In this document: positions 25,108 to 33,670 of the stretch, piece by piece
Position numbering within the stretch: the first letter of the stretch is position 1
Layout: each line of letters opens with the position of its first letter
Assembly: GCA_029067085.1 (NCBI GenBank)
Contig: JAIEFE010000014.1
Coordinates: 62,001-126,000 of the forward strand
DNA: 64,000 bases
Source: Lachnospiraceae bacterium
Lineage (GTDB): Bacteria > Bacillota > Clostridia > Lachnospirales > Lachnospiraceae
Reading direction: 5' to 3'
Program-made: the position numbers and the translations under genes
Notes under the pieces: model-generated
The model's input: the letters and a program-made list of their open reading frames with translations, nothing else
Databases searched by the model: none
Told to the model about the DNA's origin: nothing

Positions 25108-26253
25108 CTACTGCAACAACGCCAGCACTCCCTGCTTGTTCTGATTAGCCTGCACAAGCACAGATTGTCCTGCCTGAAGGAGAATGTTGTTATTAGAAAA
25201 TGTTACCATCTCCGTGCCAATGTCCGTATCTCTGATGGCAGACTCCGCCGCAGCCGTGTTCTCGGCAATATTATCCAGGTTATTGATCGTATGCTCCAGT
25301 CGGTTCTGCACAGCTCCAAGATAAGATCTCGTTTCCGACACATCGGCGATCGCGCTTTTGGCAAACGCATTCAGAGCCTGAAAGTAACGGACATCAGGCG
25401 TCTTTTCCTCCATAGGCTCCTCCGTTCCTCCTGTCTTATTGGCCGGATAGCTGTTTGTAAGTCTGTCTCTCACATTTTTATCTGTAATGGAACTATAGGA
25501 AAAACTATGAAAACTTGTTAGATCATAAGCTCCTAACAGATGGGAATGTCCCGGCATACCCCAGGAAAAAATCATACTTTTATCCCAGTATTCCTGCTTT
25601 GCAAAAGTCGTGTCACTGCCGGGAATCCAATAGACAATCCGCTCATCATTTGGAATATCACCGCTCGTAGGGTTCGGAATATCTATTCTCTGACAAAAAG
25701 GGCTTTCGTTATTCGTCTGAAAATAAATTCCCTTGGCAAGCGCACTCGCAATCAGATCGTTCGTACTCATATTTCCTATGGTGACAGTGATATGCGTTCC
25801 GGACTCCGCTCCTACCTGCAGCCCTTTATAGCGAAAAGTCCCATCCAGCAGATTCTGCTCATTAAAGCTCGTTGTGGAGTGTATGCGGTCAATCTCGCTC
25901 ATCAACTGTCTGACTTCCAGAGTGACAAAGGCTCTGTCTGTTGTCGTCAGCGTTCCATTCGCCCCCTTGACCGCCAGTTCTTCCATGCGCTGCAGCATAT
26001 CATGAACTTCATTCAATGCGCCTTCAGCCGTCTGCACACAGGAAATACCATCCATCGCGTTAGCCGCCGCCTGCGTAAGCCCTCTCACCTGTCGGCGCAT
26101 TTTTTCTGAGATGGAAAGTCCGGCTGCATCGTCTGCGGAACGGTTGATCTTATATCCTGAGGATAGCTTTTCTATTGATTTGGCTTGACTTTTTCCTGTC
26201 AGATCAAATATGCGATTTGCATTCATTGCCGATATGTTATGCTTTATAATCAT
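25108..26253 (-). CDS. Flagellin
   Basis: A 381-residue flagellin. The N-terminal D0/D1 region (about 1-170) starts MIIKHNISAMNANRIF and has SAKSIEKLSSGYKINRSADD-like sequence; the C-terminal region (about 300-381) ends NIAENTAAAESAIRDTDIG followed by a NILLQAG...QANQ segment. The middle, about 175-295, is a short variable surface domain rich in Ser, Thr, Tyr and Asn. These are the likely O-glycosylation sites, since all genes downstream look like glycan enzymes. It has its own sigma-D promoter and ribosome site (GGGAG). The hag/fliC name is not assigned because I cannot tell which of several flagellins this is. Confidence 0.96.
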   Translation of the reverse strand: MIIKHNISAMNANRIFDLTGKSQAKSIEKLSSGYKINRSADDAAGLSISEKMRRQVRGLTQAAANAMDGISCVQTAEGALNEVHDMLQRMEELAVKGANGTLTTTDRAFVTLEVRQLMSEIDRIHSTTSFNEQNLLDGTFRYKGLQVGAESGTHITVTIGNMSTNDLIASALAKGIYFQTNNESPFCQRIDIPNPTSGDIPNDERIVYWIPGSDTTFAKQEYWDKSMIFSWGMPGHSHLLGAYDLTSFHSFSYSSITDKNVRDRLTNSYPANKTGGTEEPMEEKTPDVRYFQALNAFAKSAIADVSETRSYLGAVQNRLEHTINNLDNIAENTAAAESAIRDTDIGTEMVTFSNNNILLQAGQSVLVQANQNKQGVLALLQ

Positions 26254-26349
26254 AGACTTTTACTCCCGTTTTATCAACCCAGCACCAACGCCTCTCTCCG
26301 CGTATATAAAATCTTACAATTCTTATATTAACAAAAATATATATAGTAT

Positions 26350-26377
26350 ATATCGGTTATTTTCATTCAAAGCTTTA
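26350..26377 (-). promoter_or_regulatory. Sigma-28/sigma-D flagellin promoter
   Basis: On the minus strand TAAA (26374-26377), 16 bases, then ACCGATAT (26350-26357), one base from the sigma-D consensus GCCGATAT. It lies about 97 bases before the flagellin ATG. This is the expected late flagellar promoter class and would link the glycan genes downstream to flagellar assembly. Confidence 0.85.
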
Positions 26378-26501
26378 TCAGGTGATCCTGTTTCCATTAT
26401 ATCTATTGGAAAAATACGCGTCAATCTTTTACCGCTCATATTCCCGCATCGTATGGGGATGATTTTTATAAAAAATTCACAGAAAGAAAAGCTTCCTTTC
26501 A

Positions 26502-26530
26502 TTGACAAGCCTTTCCGAAATACTTATCAT
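26502..26530 (+). promoter_or_regulatory. Sigma-A promoter
   Basis: TTGACA (26502-26507), a 17-base spacer and TATCAT (26525-26530). Transcription would start near 26537, which favours translation of the next gene from the ATG at 26575 behind AAGAGGA and not from ATGs at 26541 or 26545. It diverges from the flagellin promoter. The rest of 26254-26574 holds only AT-rich leader. Confidence 0.75.
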
Positions 26531-26574
26531 TACTAAATATATGAATGATATTCTCGAAAGAAGAGGACTATGAT

Positions 26575-27402
26575 ATGTCGTCAGATAAAACAGTCAATCA
26601 AGAGATCAGAGAACAGCAAAAACAAGCGCTCAGCACCATGAGCTTCAAGGAAAAACTCGCCTATTTCTGGGACTACTACAAGATACACACCATTGCCGTG
26701 GTCTGCGGGATCGCCCTGGTGGTCAGCTTTGTCCGCCAAGTAGCCGCAAACAAGCCCTATGCCTTTTATGCCATGCTGCTAAATGCGGCGGTCAGCGAAG
26801 AAAACACTGACATTTCTGTCATATGGGAAAACGAATTTCTGGAGTTTGCCGGAATCGACTCGGAGGCTTATCGGGTCTGTATCGACACCACTCTCTCCGT
26901 ATCCTCTGACGGCAGTTCTCAGTACGAGATGGCAAACCGTCAAAAGCTGGTAGCCATGATGCACGCGGGCGACATTCACGCCATCGTGGCGGACACCGAA
27001 ACCTTTGAGAGCTACGCCCATGCGGAAACCTTCTGCAACCTCTCTGATATCTTCACGAAGGAGGAGCTTGCGCCCTATGCAGATCTTCTCTACTACACGG
27101 ACGCCGCCGCCTTCGATGAGGATTCCGGCGGCACTCTGACGGAGATGGAAGCTGCCCAAAAGGCATTTTATGCAATGGTCATCGACCACAGCGATCCTAC
27201 CGCAATGGAAAAGCCGATTGCCGTTGGCATCCGCATCCCAACATCAGGAAACAAGATGGCCGATGCAGGTTATTACAACTATCTGAATGAGGGTGATCTC
27301 AGCTTTCAGGGCTACCCATCGGAGACGGTGCTCGGGATTCCGCTGTCTGCCAAAGATCCTAAAGTTGCATTACAATTTCTTTCCTATCTCAATCTAAAAT
27401 AG
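26575..27402 (+). CDS. Hypothetical membrane-anchored protein
   Basis: A 275-residue protein from the ATG at 26575. A charged N terminus of about 25 residues (KTVNQEIREQQKQALSTM) leads to one membrane span (IHTIAVVCGIALVVSFV), and the remaining about 210 residues are predicted outside. That part is acidic and has no motif I recognise; the late part (PIAVGIRIPTSGNKMADAGY) recalls substrate-binding-like folds, weakly. It is the only plus-strand gene in the left 35 kb, with its own promoter and a shared terminator. Its higher G+C marks the end of the flagellin island. Confidence 0.8.
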   Translation: MSSDKTVNQEIREQQKQALSTMSFKEKLAYFWDYYKIHTIAVVCGIALVVSFVRQVAANKPYAFYAMLLNAAVSEENTDISVIWENEFLEFAGIDSEAYRVCIDTTLSVSSDGSSQYEMANRQKLVAMMHAGDIHAIVADTETFESYAHAETFCNLSDIFTKEELAPYADLLYYTDAAAFDEDSGGTLTEMEAAQKAFYAMVIDHSDPTAMEKPIAVGIRIPTSGNKMADAGYYNYLNEGDLSFQGYPSETVLGIPLSAKDPKVALQFLSYLNLK

Positions 27403-27440
27403 AAAAAACGGGAATATATTGCTATTCCCGCTTTTTTATT
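27403..27440. terminator. Bidirectional intrinsic terminator
   Basis: Stem CGGGAATA (27409-27416) and TATTCCCG (27423-27430) with a 6-base loop, preceded by a run of A and followed by CTTTTTTATT. It can end transcripts from the plus-strand hypothetical gene and from gatB on the minus strand. Confidence 0.85.
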
Positions 27441-27455
27441 GCACATTTAGTTGTC

Positions 27456-28889
27456 TTACAACAATTCTTTCAACATCCGGTTCACCGACCCGGGATCTGC
27501 CTTGCCCTTCATGGCTTTCATGGTCTGTCCCACCAGAAAACCGATGGCTTTCTCCTTACCGTTTCGATAATCCTCCACGGACTGCGGGTTCGCCGCGATC
27601 ACTTCCTCCAGCACCATTTTCAGCGCACCCTCGTCGCTTTCGGTCTTTAAGCCCTTCTCTTCCACATACTGTTCCGGATCCACATTCTCCGCAAACATGA
27701 CCTCAAAGACTTCTTTCGCCACAGAGCTGTTGATCACCTTCTTCTCGGTCAGGGCAATCAATTTTGCCAGATTTTCCGGTGAAAAGCGGAGGTCTCCGGC
27801 ATCCAGTTCCTGCTCCTTCATCAATCGCAGTGTCTCTCCCATCAGCCAGTTGGAGGCTTTTTTCGGCGAAGCGCCAAGCGCTACCGCGGCCTCAAAGAGG
27901 TCCGCCAGCGGTTTCTCACCCGTGATGATCTCGATATCATAATCAGGAATGTCAAATTCCGCCTTGTAGCGTGCCATCTTTTCGGTGCGAAACTCGGGCT
28001 GCTTCTCCCTGATCTTCGCAAGCATCTCCTCGCTCACCGTGATCGGAACAAGATCGGGATCCGGGAAATAGCGGTAATCCTGAGCATCCTCCTTGCTGCG
28101 CATGGCATAGGATTCGCCTTTCGCATCGTCCCACCTTCTGGTCTCCTGCACCACGCTCTCCCCGGCTTCGATCAGGTCGATCTGTCTCTCCCGCTCTCCG
28201 TCTATGGCGCGGGTGATGGCACGGAAGCTGTTCAGATTCTTCATCTCCGTTCTGGTGCCGAAGGCTTCGGTTCCCAACTCCCTGACAGAGAGGTTTACGT
28301 CCGCGCGCATGGAACCCTCCTGCAGCTTGCAGTCGGAGGCGCCCAGATACTGGATGATCTGTCTCAGCTTCTCCAGATAGGCAATGACTTCCTCGGCGCT
28401 TCGCATATCGGGCTCCGATACAATCTCTATGAGTGGCACCCCGGAGCGGTTATAATCCACCAGAGAGCAGTCCTCCCACTCGTCATGGATGAGTTTACCA
28501 GCGTCCTCCTCCATGTGGATCTCATGAATCCCCACAGTCTTTTTGTCGCCCGCCTCCGTCTCAATCTCCACACCGCCGTTTCTGCAGATGGGAAGGTAGA
28601 GCTGAGAGATCTGATAGTTTTGCGGGTTATCCGGATAAAAGTAATTTTTTCTGTCAAATTTCGCATATCGCGTGATGTCGCAGTTGGTGGCAAGCCCCAC
28701 CGCGATGGCATACTCCAAAACCTGCTTATTCAGGACCGGCAGAGAACCGGGCATCCCCGTGCAGACCGGACAGGTCTGGGTATTGGGCGCCGCTCCAAAG
28801 GCGGTGGAACAGCCGCAGAATATCTTAGTCTTAGTGGCCAGCTCGACGTGCACCTCCAAGCCGATGACTGTCTCGTATTGTTTACTCAC
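27456..28889 (-). CDS. gatB: Asp/Glu-tRNA amidotransferase subunit B
   Basis: A 477-residue GatB. The start TVIGLEVHVELATKTKIFCG and the zinc-site cysteines in FCGCSTAFGAAPNTQTCPVC are conserved, as are FDRKNYFYPDNPQNYQISQ and the C-terminal YqeY-like tail ending KADPGSVNRMLKELL. It holds the kinase site that activates Glu/Asp on tRNA. It overlaps gatA by 4 bases. With AspRS in the same run, it makes Asn-tRNA from Asp-tRNA and probably also Gln-tRNA from Glu-tRNA. Confidence 0.97.
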   Translation of the reverse strand: MSKQYETVIGLEVHVELATKTKIFCGCSTAFGAAPNTQTCPVCTGMPGSLPVLNKQVLEYAIAVGLATNCDITRYAKFDRKNYFYPDNPQNYQISQLYLPICRNGGVEIETEAGDKKTVGIHEIHMEEDAGKLIHDEWEDCSLVDYNRSGVPLIEIVSEPDMRSAEEVIAYLEKLRQIIQYLGASDCKLQEGSMRADVNLSVRELGTEAFGTRTEMKNLNSFRAITRAIDGERERQIDLIEAGESVVQETRRWDDAKGESYAMRSKEDAQDYRYFPDPDLVPITVSEEMLAKIREKQPEFRTEKMARYKAEFDIPDYDIEIITGEKPLADLFEAAVALGASPKKASNWLMGETLRLMKEQELDAGDLRFSPENLAKLIALTEKKVINSSVAKEVFEVMFAENVDPEQYVEEKGLKTESDEGALKMVLEEVIAANPQSVEDYRNGKEKAIGFLVGQTMKAMKGKADPGSVNRMLKELL

Positions 28890-30328
28890 GCCAGTTCACC
28901 TCCTTGCTGATACGAATATGCTGCGCGGATCAATTTTTTCTCCTGAAAACAGTCCCCGATCAGCTGCAGGCCGATGGGCAGCCCTTTGCTGTCCAGTCCG
29001 CAGGGAAGGCAGATTCCGGGAAGCCCCGCCAGATTCACTGCGATCGTGTAGATATCACCCAGATACATCTGGATCGGATCCGCCAGACTCTCCCCCAACT
29101 TAGGCGCCGTAGTGGGCGCTGCAGGCCCTAAGATGACGTCATATTTGGAGAATGCCTCATCGAAAGCTTTCTTGATCAGCGCCTTCACCTTCAGAGCTTT
29201 CAAATAATAGGCATCGTAATAGCCGGAACTTAAAACAAAGGAACCCAGCATGATGCGGCGTTTTACCTCCTCGCCAAAACCTTCAGAACGGGATTTTTTG
29301 TACATGTTATGAAGGCCCGCGTATTCTTCAGTGCGATATCCGTACTTGACGCCGTCGAAGCGCTCCAGATTGGAGCTGGCCTCCGCCGCCGCGATGGTGT
29401 AGTAGGCGGGAATGGCATATTCTACGAGACTTAAGTCAAAGTATTCCACCACCGCCCCTTTCTCTTTCAGTACATCCGCCGCGCGAAGAATGGCTTCCCG
29501 CACTTCCCCGTCAAGTCCTTCGCCCAGATAATCGTTTGGAATACCGATACGCAGCCCCTTCACGTCATCCGTAAGCGCCGCCGTAAAGTCCGTGTCCTCC
29601 CTCGCAATGGAGGTGGAATCTTTCATATCATGGGAAGACAAGGCCTCAAGCACTGCCGCGCAGTCCGCCACATCCTTTGTCAGGGGACCGATCTGATCCA
29701 GTGAGGAGCCGTAAGCGATCAGGCCGTAGCGCGACACTGTGCCATAGGTGGGTTTCATCCCCACCACGCCGCAGTAGGAGGCGGGCTGTCTGATGGAACC
29801 ACCCGTGTCCGAGCCGATGGCGTAAAAGCATTCTTTCGCCGCGACCGCTGCCGCAGAGCCGCCGGAAGAGCCGCCCGGTACATGCTCCGTATTCCTGGGG
29901 TTTCTCGTCACCCCATAAGCCGAAGTCTCCGTGGTGGATCCCATGGCAAACTCGTCCATATTGGTCTTTCCAAGGATCACCGCTCCGGCCTTCTGCAGAT
30001 TCTTTACCGCCTCCGCCGTGTAGGTTGGCACAAAATTATGCAGAATTTTGGATGAGCAGGTGGTGCGAAGCCCCTCCGTGCAAAGATTGTCTTTCACCGC
30101 AACAGGGACTCCCGCAAGCGGGCCCGTAAGCTCTCCCGCTTCGATCTTTTTCTGCACCGCCCTTGCCTGTGCCAGAGCACCGTCACTGTCCACCGTGACA
30201 TAACAGTTATAGGTTTTATCCTGCTCTTCAATCCGTGCAAGTACAGCTTCCGTGGCATCCACCGCGGTCGTCTTTCCCTCTCTGATCGCTGCGGCCAGCT
30301 GCAGCGCAGTCATATCCATGATATCCAT
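28886..30328 (-). CDS. gatA: Asp/Glu-tRNA amidotransferase subunit A
   Basis: A 480-residue amidase-family protein. The Ser-cisSer-Lys set can be placed at VPVAVKDNLCTEG (Lys), VPGGSSGGSAAAVAA and GSDTGGSIRQPASYCG (nucleophile Ser). It frees ammonia from glutamine for GatB. Length and order are normal. It lies between gatC (32 bases upstream) and gatB (4-base overlap). Confidence 0.97.
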   Translation of the reverse strand: MDIMDMTALQLAAAIREGKTTAVDATEAVLARIEEQDKTYNCYVTVDSDGALAQARAVQKKIEAGELTGPLAGVPVAVKDNLCTEGLRTTCSSKILHNFVPTYTAEAVKNLQKAGAVILGKTNMDEFAMGSTTETSAYGVTRNPRNTEHVPGGSSGGSAAAVAAKECFYAIGSDTGGSIRQPASYCGVVGMKPTYGTVSRYGLIAYGSSLDQIGPLTKDVADCAAVLEALSSHDMKDSTSIAREDTDFTAALTDDVKGLRIGIPNDYLGEGLDGEVREAILRAADVLKEKGAVVEYFDLSLVEYAIPAYYTIAAAEASSNLERFDGVKYGYRTEEYAGLHNMYKKSRSEGFGEEVKRRIMLGSFVLSSGYYDAYYLKALKVKALIKKAFDEAFSKYDVILGPAAPTTAPKLGESLADPIQMYLGDIYTIAVNLAGLPGICLPCGLDSKGLPIGLQLIGDCFQEKKLIRAAYSYQQGGELA

Positions 30329-30360
30329 CTGATTTTTCCTTTCTCATCCCTTTTGTGCTG

Positions 30361-30651
30361 CTAGAACGTCGGCGGCACCACAAACATCCCGTCCTTCTCC
30401 TGCGGTGCATTCGACAACAGGCGTTCCCTGTCGTCCCCGTTCGTCACCACATCCTCCCGAAACACATTTTCCGCAGAGAACACGTGCGACATAGGCTCCA
30501 CACCGTCCGTATCCAGTTCACCCAGCTTGTCAATGTAGTCGAGCATCCTGCCCATATCCGCCTTCGCCTGCTCTTTCTCGGCATCGGACAGCTCAAGCTT
30601 CGCGAGAATCCCTACATATTCTATTGTCTCGTCACTTATGATATTTGCCAT
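30361..30651 (-). CDS. gatC: Asp/Glu-tRNA amidotransferase subunit C
   Basis: A 96-residue Gat[41 protein letters not shown] and a C-terminal VPPTF close are all typical. It wraps around GatA and stabilises the GatAB dimer. It is read 44 bases after aspS with its own ribosome site. Confidence 0.95.
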   Translation of the reverse strand: MANIISDETIEYVGILAKLELSDAEKEQAKADMGRMLDYIDKLGELDTDGVEPMSHVFSAENVFREDVVTNGDDRERLLSNAPQEKDGMFVVPPTF

Positions 30652-30695
30652 GGTGATTCCTTTCTTACTTACTCTGCAATTTCATCTGTCACATT

Positions 30696-32447
30696 TTATG
30701 CCCGTACCTTAATATGCACTTCTCTCAACTGCTGCTCGGTCACATCCCCCGGCGCGCCGCACATCAGATCCTGAGCGGAACCACTCATAGGGAAAGCGAT
30801 CACCTCTCTGATATTCTCCTCACCCCGAAGCAGCATGATCATACGATCAACCCCCGGTGCCATGCCCGCGTGCGGCGGTGCCCCGAACTGAAAGGCGTTG
30901 TACAGTGCTCCGAATTTTGTTTTTAAGGTTTCCTCATCATAGCCTGCAATGGCAAAGGCCTTTTCCATGATCTCCATGTCGTGGTTACGCACCGCGCCGG
31001 AAGAGAGCTCCACACCGTTACAGACGATATCGTACTGATAGGCCAGCACGTCCAGCGGATTCTTTTTGGTGAGCGCTTCCAGACCGCCCTGCGGCATCGA
31101 AAAAGGATTGTGGGTAAAACCGATCTGCTTCGTATCCGGGTCAAGCTCGAACATGGGGAAGTCGTTGATGTAGCAGAATCTGTAAGCATTCTTCTCTAAA
31201 AGATCCAATTTCTCTCCCAGCTCTGTTCGCAGCTGCCCCGCATACCAGGCTGCCCGCTCCTCCTTATCCGCGATGAAGAAGATCGTATCTCCCACCGCGA
31301 GCGACGCCAGTTCCAAAAGTTCTTTCTTTTTCTCCTCAGGAATGAACTTGTCGATGGGTCCCTTGTAGCTTAAGTCCCCCGCCACCTCCAGATAGCCGAG
31401 GCCGCCCATTCCCATGTCTGTGGCGAATTTCAACAGCTTTTCATGAAAGCCCTTGGACATATCCGCATGCACTTTGATGGCACGCACTGTACGTCCAATG
31501 AAGGGTTTGAAGGTACATTCCTGAAAAAAGTCTGTCAGGTCGATGATCCGCAAGGGGTTCCGCAGATCCGGCTTGTCGGTGCCAAACTCCAACATCGCCT
31601 GCTTGTAGCTGATGACCGGGTAAGGCGCCTTCGTCACTGCAAAGCCATCCGGCGCAAATTTCTCAAACGTGGCTGAAAGCACTTCCTCGCCTACGCGGAA
31701 CACATCCTCCTGCGTGGCAAAGCTCATCTCGAAGTCAAGCTGATAAAACTCGCCGGGGGAACGGTCCGCTCTGGCATCCTCATCCCGGAAGCAGGGTGCG
31801 ATCTGAAAATACTTATCGAAGCCTGATACCATCAAAAGCTGTTTAAACTGCTGGGGCGCTTGTGGAAGCGCGTAGAATTTCCCCTTGTACCTTCTTGAAG
31901 GTACGATGTAGTCTCTTGCCCCCTCAGGAGAAGATGCACACAGGATCGGCGTCTGAATTTCCAGAAACCCCATCTCAGTCATCTTCTCTCTCAAATAAGC
32001 GATCACCTGTGAACGAAAAATGATGTTATCCTTCACTTTCTGGTTTCGCAGATCCAGATAGCGGTACTTGAGGCGCACCTCCTCTCTGGTCTCCTTGGAC
32101 GTCATGACCTCGAAGGGAAGCTGCCTGTAAACCTTACCCAGGATATCCACCTGATGTGCCTCCAATTCTATTGTACCCGTGGGAATTCTGGGATTATAAG
32201 TCTCCTCATCACGCTTTTCGATCAGTCCCTCGATGGAAACGCTCATCTCTCTGGAAAGTCCCACAAGCAGGGTTGTGTCCCGCATAACAACCTGCAGCAC
32301 GCCGTACATATCCCGCAAATCCAAGAAGGAGACACCGCCGTGGTCCCTGATATTCTCAATCCAGCCCGCCACACGCAGTTCTCTGCCAATGTCGTCTTCG
32401 CTGATCTCCCGCAAGGTTACGTCCCTGTAAATGTTTTTACTCGTCAT
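30696..32447 (-). CDS. aspS: Aspartyl-tRNA synthetase
   Basis: A 583-residue bacterial-type AspRS: N-terminal OB-fold (LRVAGWIENIRDHGGVSFLD), motif 2 FRDEDARADRSPGEFYQLDF, the bacterial GAD insertion in the middle, and motif 3 in GAPPHAGMAPGVDRM. The operon with gatCAB and no sign of asnS suggests it is non-discriminating and also charges tRNA-Asn with Asp for amidation. A T-box leader and a palindromic element precede it. Confidence 0.96.
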   Translation of the reverse strand: MTSKNIYRDVTLREISEDDIGRELRVAGWIENIRDHGGVSFLDLRDMYGVLQVVMRDTTLLVGLSREMSVSIEGLIEKRDEETYNPRIPTGTIELEAHQVDILGKVYRQLPFEVMTSKETREEVRLKYRYLDLRNQKVKDNIIFRSQVIAYLREKMTEMGFLEIQTPILCASSPEGARDYIVPSRRYKGKFYALPQAPQQFKQLLMVSGFDKYFQIAPCFRDEDARADRSPGEFYQLDFEMSFATQEDVFRVGEEVLSATFEKFAPDGFAVTKAPYPVISYKQAMLEFGTDKPDLRNPLRIIDLTDFFQECTFKPFIGRTVRAIKVHADMSKGFHEKLLKFATDMGMGGLGYLEVAGDLSYKGPIDKFIPEEKKKELLELASLAVGDTIFFIADKEERAAWYAGQLRTELGEKLDLLEKNAYRFCYINDFPMFELDPDTKQIGFTHNPFSMPQGGLEALTKKNPLDVLAYQYDIVCNGVELSSGAVRNHDMEIMEKAFAIAGYDEETLKTKFGALYNAFQFGAPPHAGMAPGVDRMIMLLRGEENIREVIAFPMSGSAQDLMCGAPGDVTEQQLREVHIKVRA

Positions 32448-32475
32448 AAACTTCTCCTCTCCATTCCTCGCTTCA

Positions 32476-32601
32476 CGCGTATAAGCAGACTCGAAATGCT
32501 ATGCATTTCTCGTTCGCGTTGCTCATCAGAAAGCGTCACAGTCATTCCTGTATGCAAGCATTCGTCCTGACTGTGACGCTTTCTGACTCTGCTTATACGC
32601 G
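32476..32601. repeat. 126-bp nested palindromic element
   Basis: The outer arms CGCGTATAAGCAGA (32476-32489) and TCTGCTTATACGCG (32588-32601) are a perfect 14-bp inverted repeat. Inside lie perfect 19-bp arms, TCAGAAAGCGTCACAGTCA (32526-32544) and its complement (32568-32586), and a small hairpin GAAATGC/GCATTTC near 32494-32510. The element fills most of the space between the T-box terminator and aspS. It looks like a miniature inverted-repeat element or an added RNA structure. No clear target duplication is visible, and no transposase is nearby. Confidence 0.75.
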
Positions 32602-32602
32602 G

Positions 32603-32865
32603 AAAATCCCGGAATACATTTCTGTATTCCGGGACGGATAATCTTGATCATCCGCGGTACCACCCGCATTGACAAGCCAAAAGCGTCCTCAAACCGTCTT
32701 TGTCTCATCCTCTCAAAACACTTAACGCGTGCAACGTACTGCCCTACTCTGTTCAGGCAATCTGCTCCGGAGTGTTCCCGTTCCTGTCTTTCACAAACAG
32801 CGCTCTCAGTCGGTGACGCCGTATTCCTGTCGCTTCCCTCAGGGCGAGTCTCCTTCATTGCATTT
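32603..32865 (-). ncRNA. T-box riboswitch of aspS-gatCAB
   Basis: On the minus strand the antiterminator T-box TGCGGGTGGTACCGCGG (32652-32668) is unmistakable. It is followed by a 10-bp terminator stem CCCGGAATAC/GTATTCCGGG (32608-32633) and TTTT. The upstream part has the T-box Stem I landmarks GAGAGCGCTGTTTGTGAAAGA near 32780-32805, then GGAACGGGAACACTCC. That 3' side of Stem I holds GAAC twice and no GAC or GAT, so the specifier is more likely AAC (Asn), with overlapping GAA (Glu), than Asp. Uncharged tRNA should allow readthrough into aspS-gatC-gatA-gatB. Confidence 0.92.
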
Positions 32866-32885
32866 TTGTATACAAATATACTTTG

Positions 32886-32914
32886 TATATATCACAAATC
32901 TATGCAGGGCGCAA
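32886..32914 (-). promoter_or_regulatory. Promoter of the T-box leader
   Basis: On the minus strand TTGCGC (32909-32914), a 17-base spacer and TATATA (32886-32891) with an extended TG one base before the -10. It lies just upstream of T-box Stem I, as expected for the leader transcript. Confidence 0.55.
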
Positions 32915-32950
32915 GTATTGTACGAAAAAAAATACAAAACCCTTCTGAAA

Positions 32951-33589
32951 CTATAAATAGATTCTGGCTATCCTCCCAATCCCGGCTGCATCCAGTTCCA
33001 CAAAACTTTTCGTCTCTTCCTCATATACGGCAAAGGCATTTTGACCGTTTTCATGCCGGATTCGATAAATACTGCCCTGCGTCAGGCAAGCCGACCGCCC
33101 CTGATAGGGGATTTCTTCCTCCGATGCCGCCTCCAGCAGCGCAAACAGGATTGCACCGTGTGCCGCCAGCAGAATCCTCTCTGTATCCCGGAACTCCTCT
33201 GTTATCTTTTGCAGCGCAAGCCCCGCGCGCCTGATCAATTCCTCCTTCGATTCCATGCCGGGACAGTCGCAGTCGGGATACTTCGCTCTCATCTCTTCGA
33301 GGGCCATGCCCTCGCCTTCCCCGAAACCGCGTTCGATCAGGAGATTCTCCACAACGATCTTTTCCTGCGGATAATCCAGTACACGGGCCGCGATCTCCGC
33401 GCTCTCTGCAGCACGCTTTAAGGGACTTGCAATGATCGCATCCATGCGAAGGCCGAGATCCGCCAGCTTTCGGACGGTATCCTCCACCTGCTTTCTCCCT
33501 TTCTCGTTCAGCAAAGTATCCGTATGCCCCTGTAAGAGTCTTTTTTTATTCCAGTCCGTCTCGCCGTGTCGGAGCAAGTAAATGTCCAT
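32951..33589 (-). CDS. Histidine phosphatase family protein (phosphoglycerate mutase-like)
   Basis: A 212-residue protein beginning MDIYLLRHGETDWNKKRLLQ, with the RHG motif whose His is phosphorylated. Further marks are IASPLKRAAESAEI, the Glu of RGFGEGEGM and the second His in LLAAHGAILFALLE. Members include phosphoglycerate mutases, cobalamin and sugar-phosphate phosphatases. No context fixes the substrate: it stands between dapL and the T-box operon. The start fits the family N terminus exactly. Confidence 0.88.
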   Translation of the reverse strand: MDIYLLRHGETDWNKKRLLQGHTDTLLNEKGRKQVEDTVRKLADLGLRMDAIIASPLKRAAESAEIAARVLDYPQEKIVVENLLIERGFGEGEGMALEEMRAKYPDCDCPGMESKEELIRRAGLALQKITEEFRDTERILLAAHGAILFALLEAASEEEIPYQGRSACLTQGSIYRIRHENGQNAFAVYEEETKSFVELDAAGIGRIARIYL

Positions 33590-33670
33590 AATATGATGTC
33601 CTTCCCCTTATAGGTCATCCGGGAAACCCAATCCGTAAAAGAAGCGCCCCTAAAGCAGATTTTTTATAAC

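Noticed and set aside
32526..32858. A 110-codon minus-strand frame
   Set aside because: It lies over the T-box and palindrome, which explain the sequence; the translation has no family resemblance.
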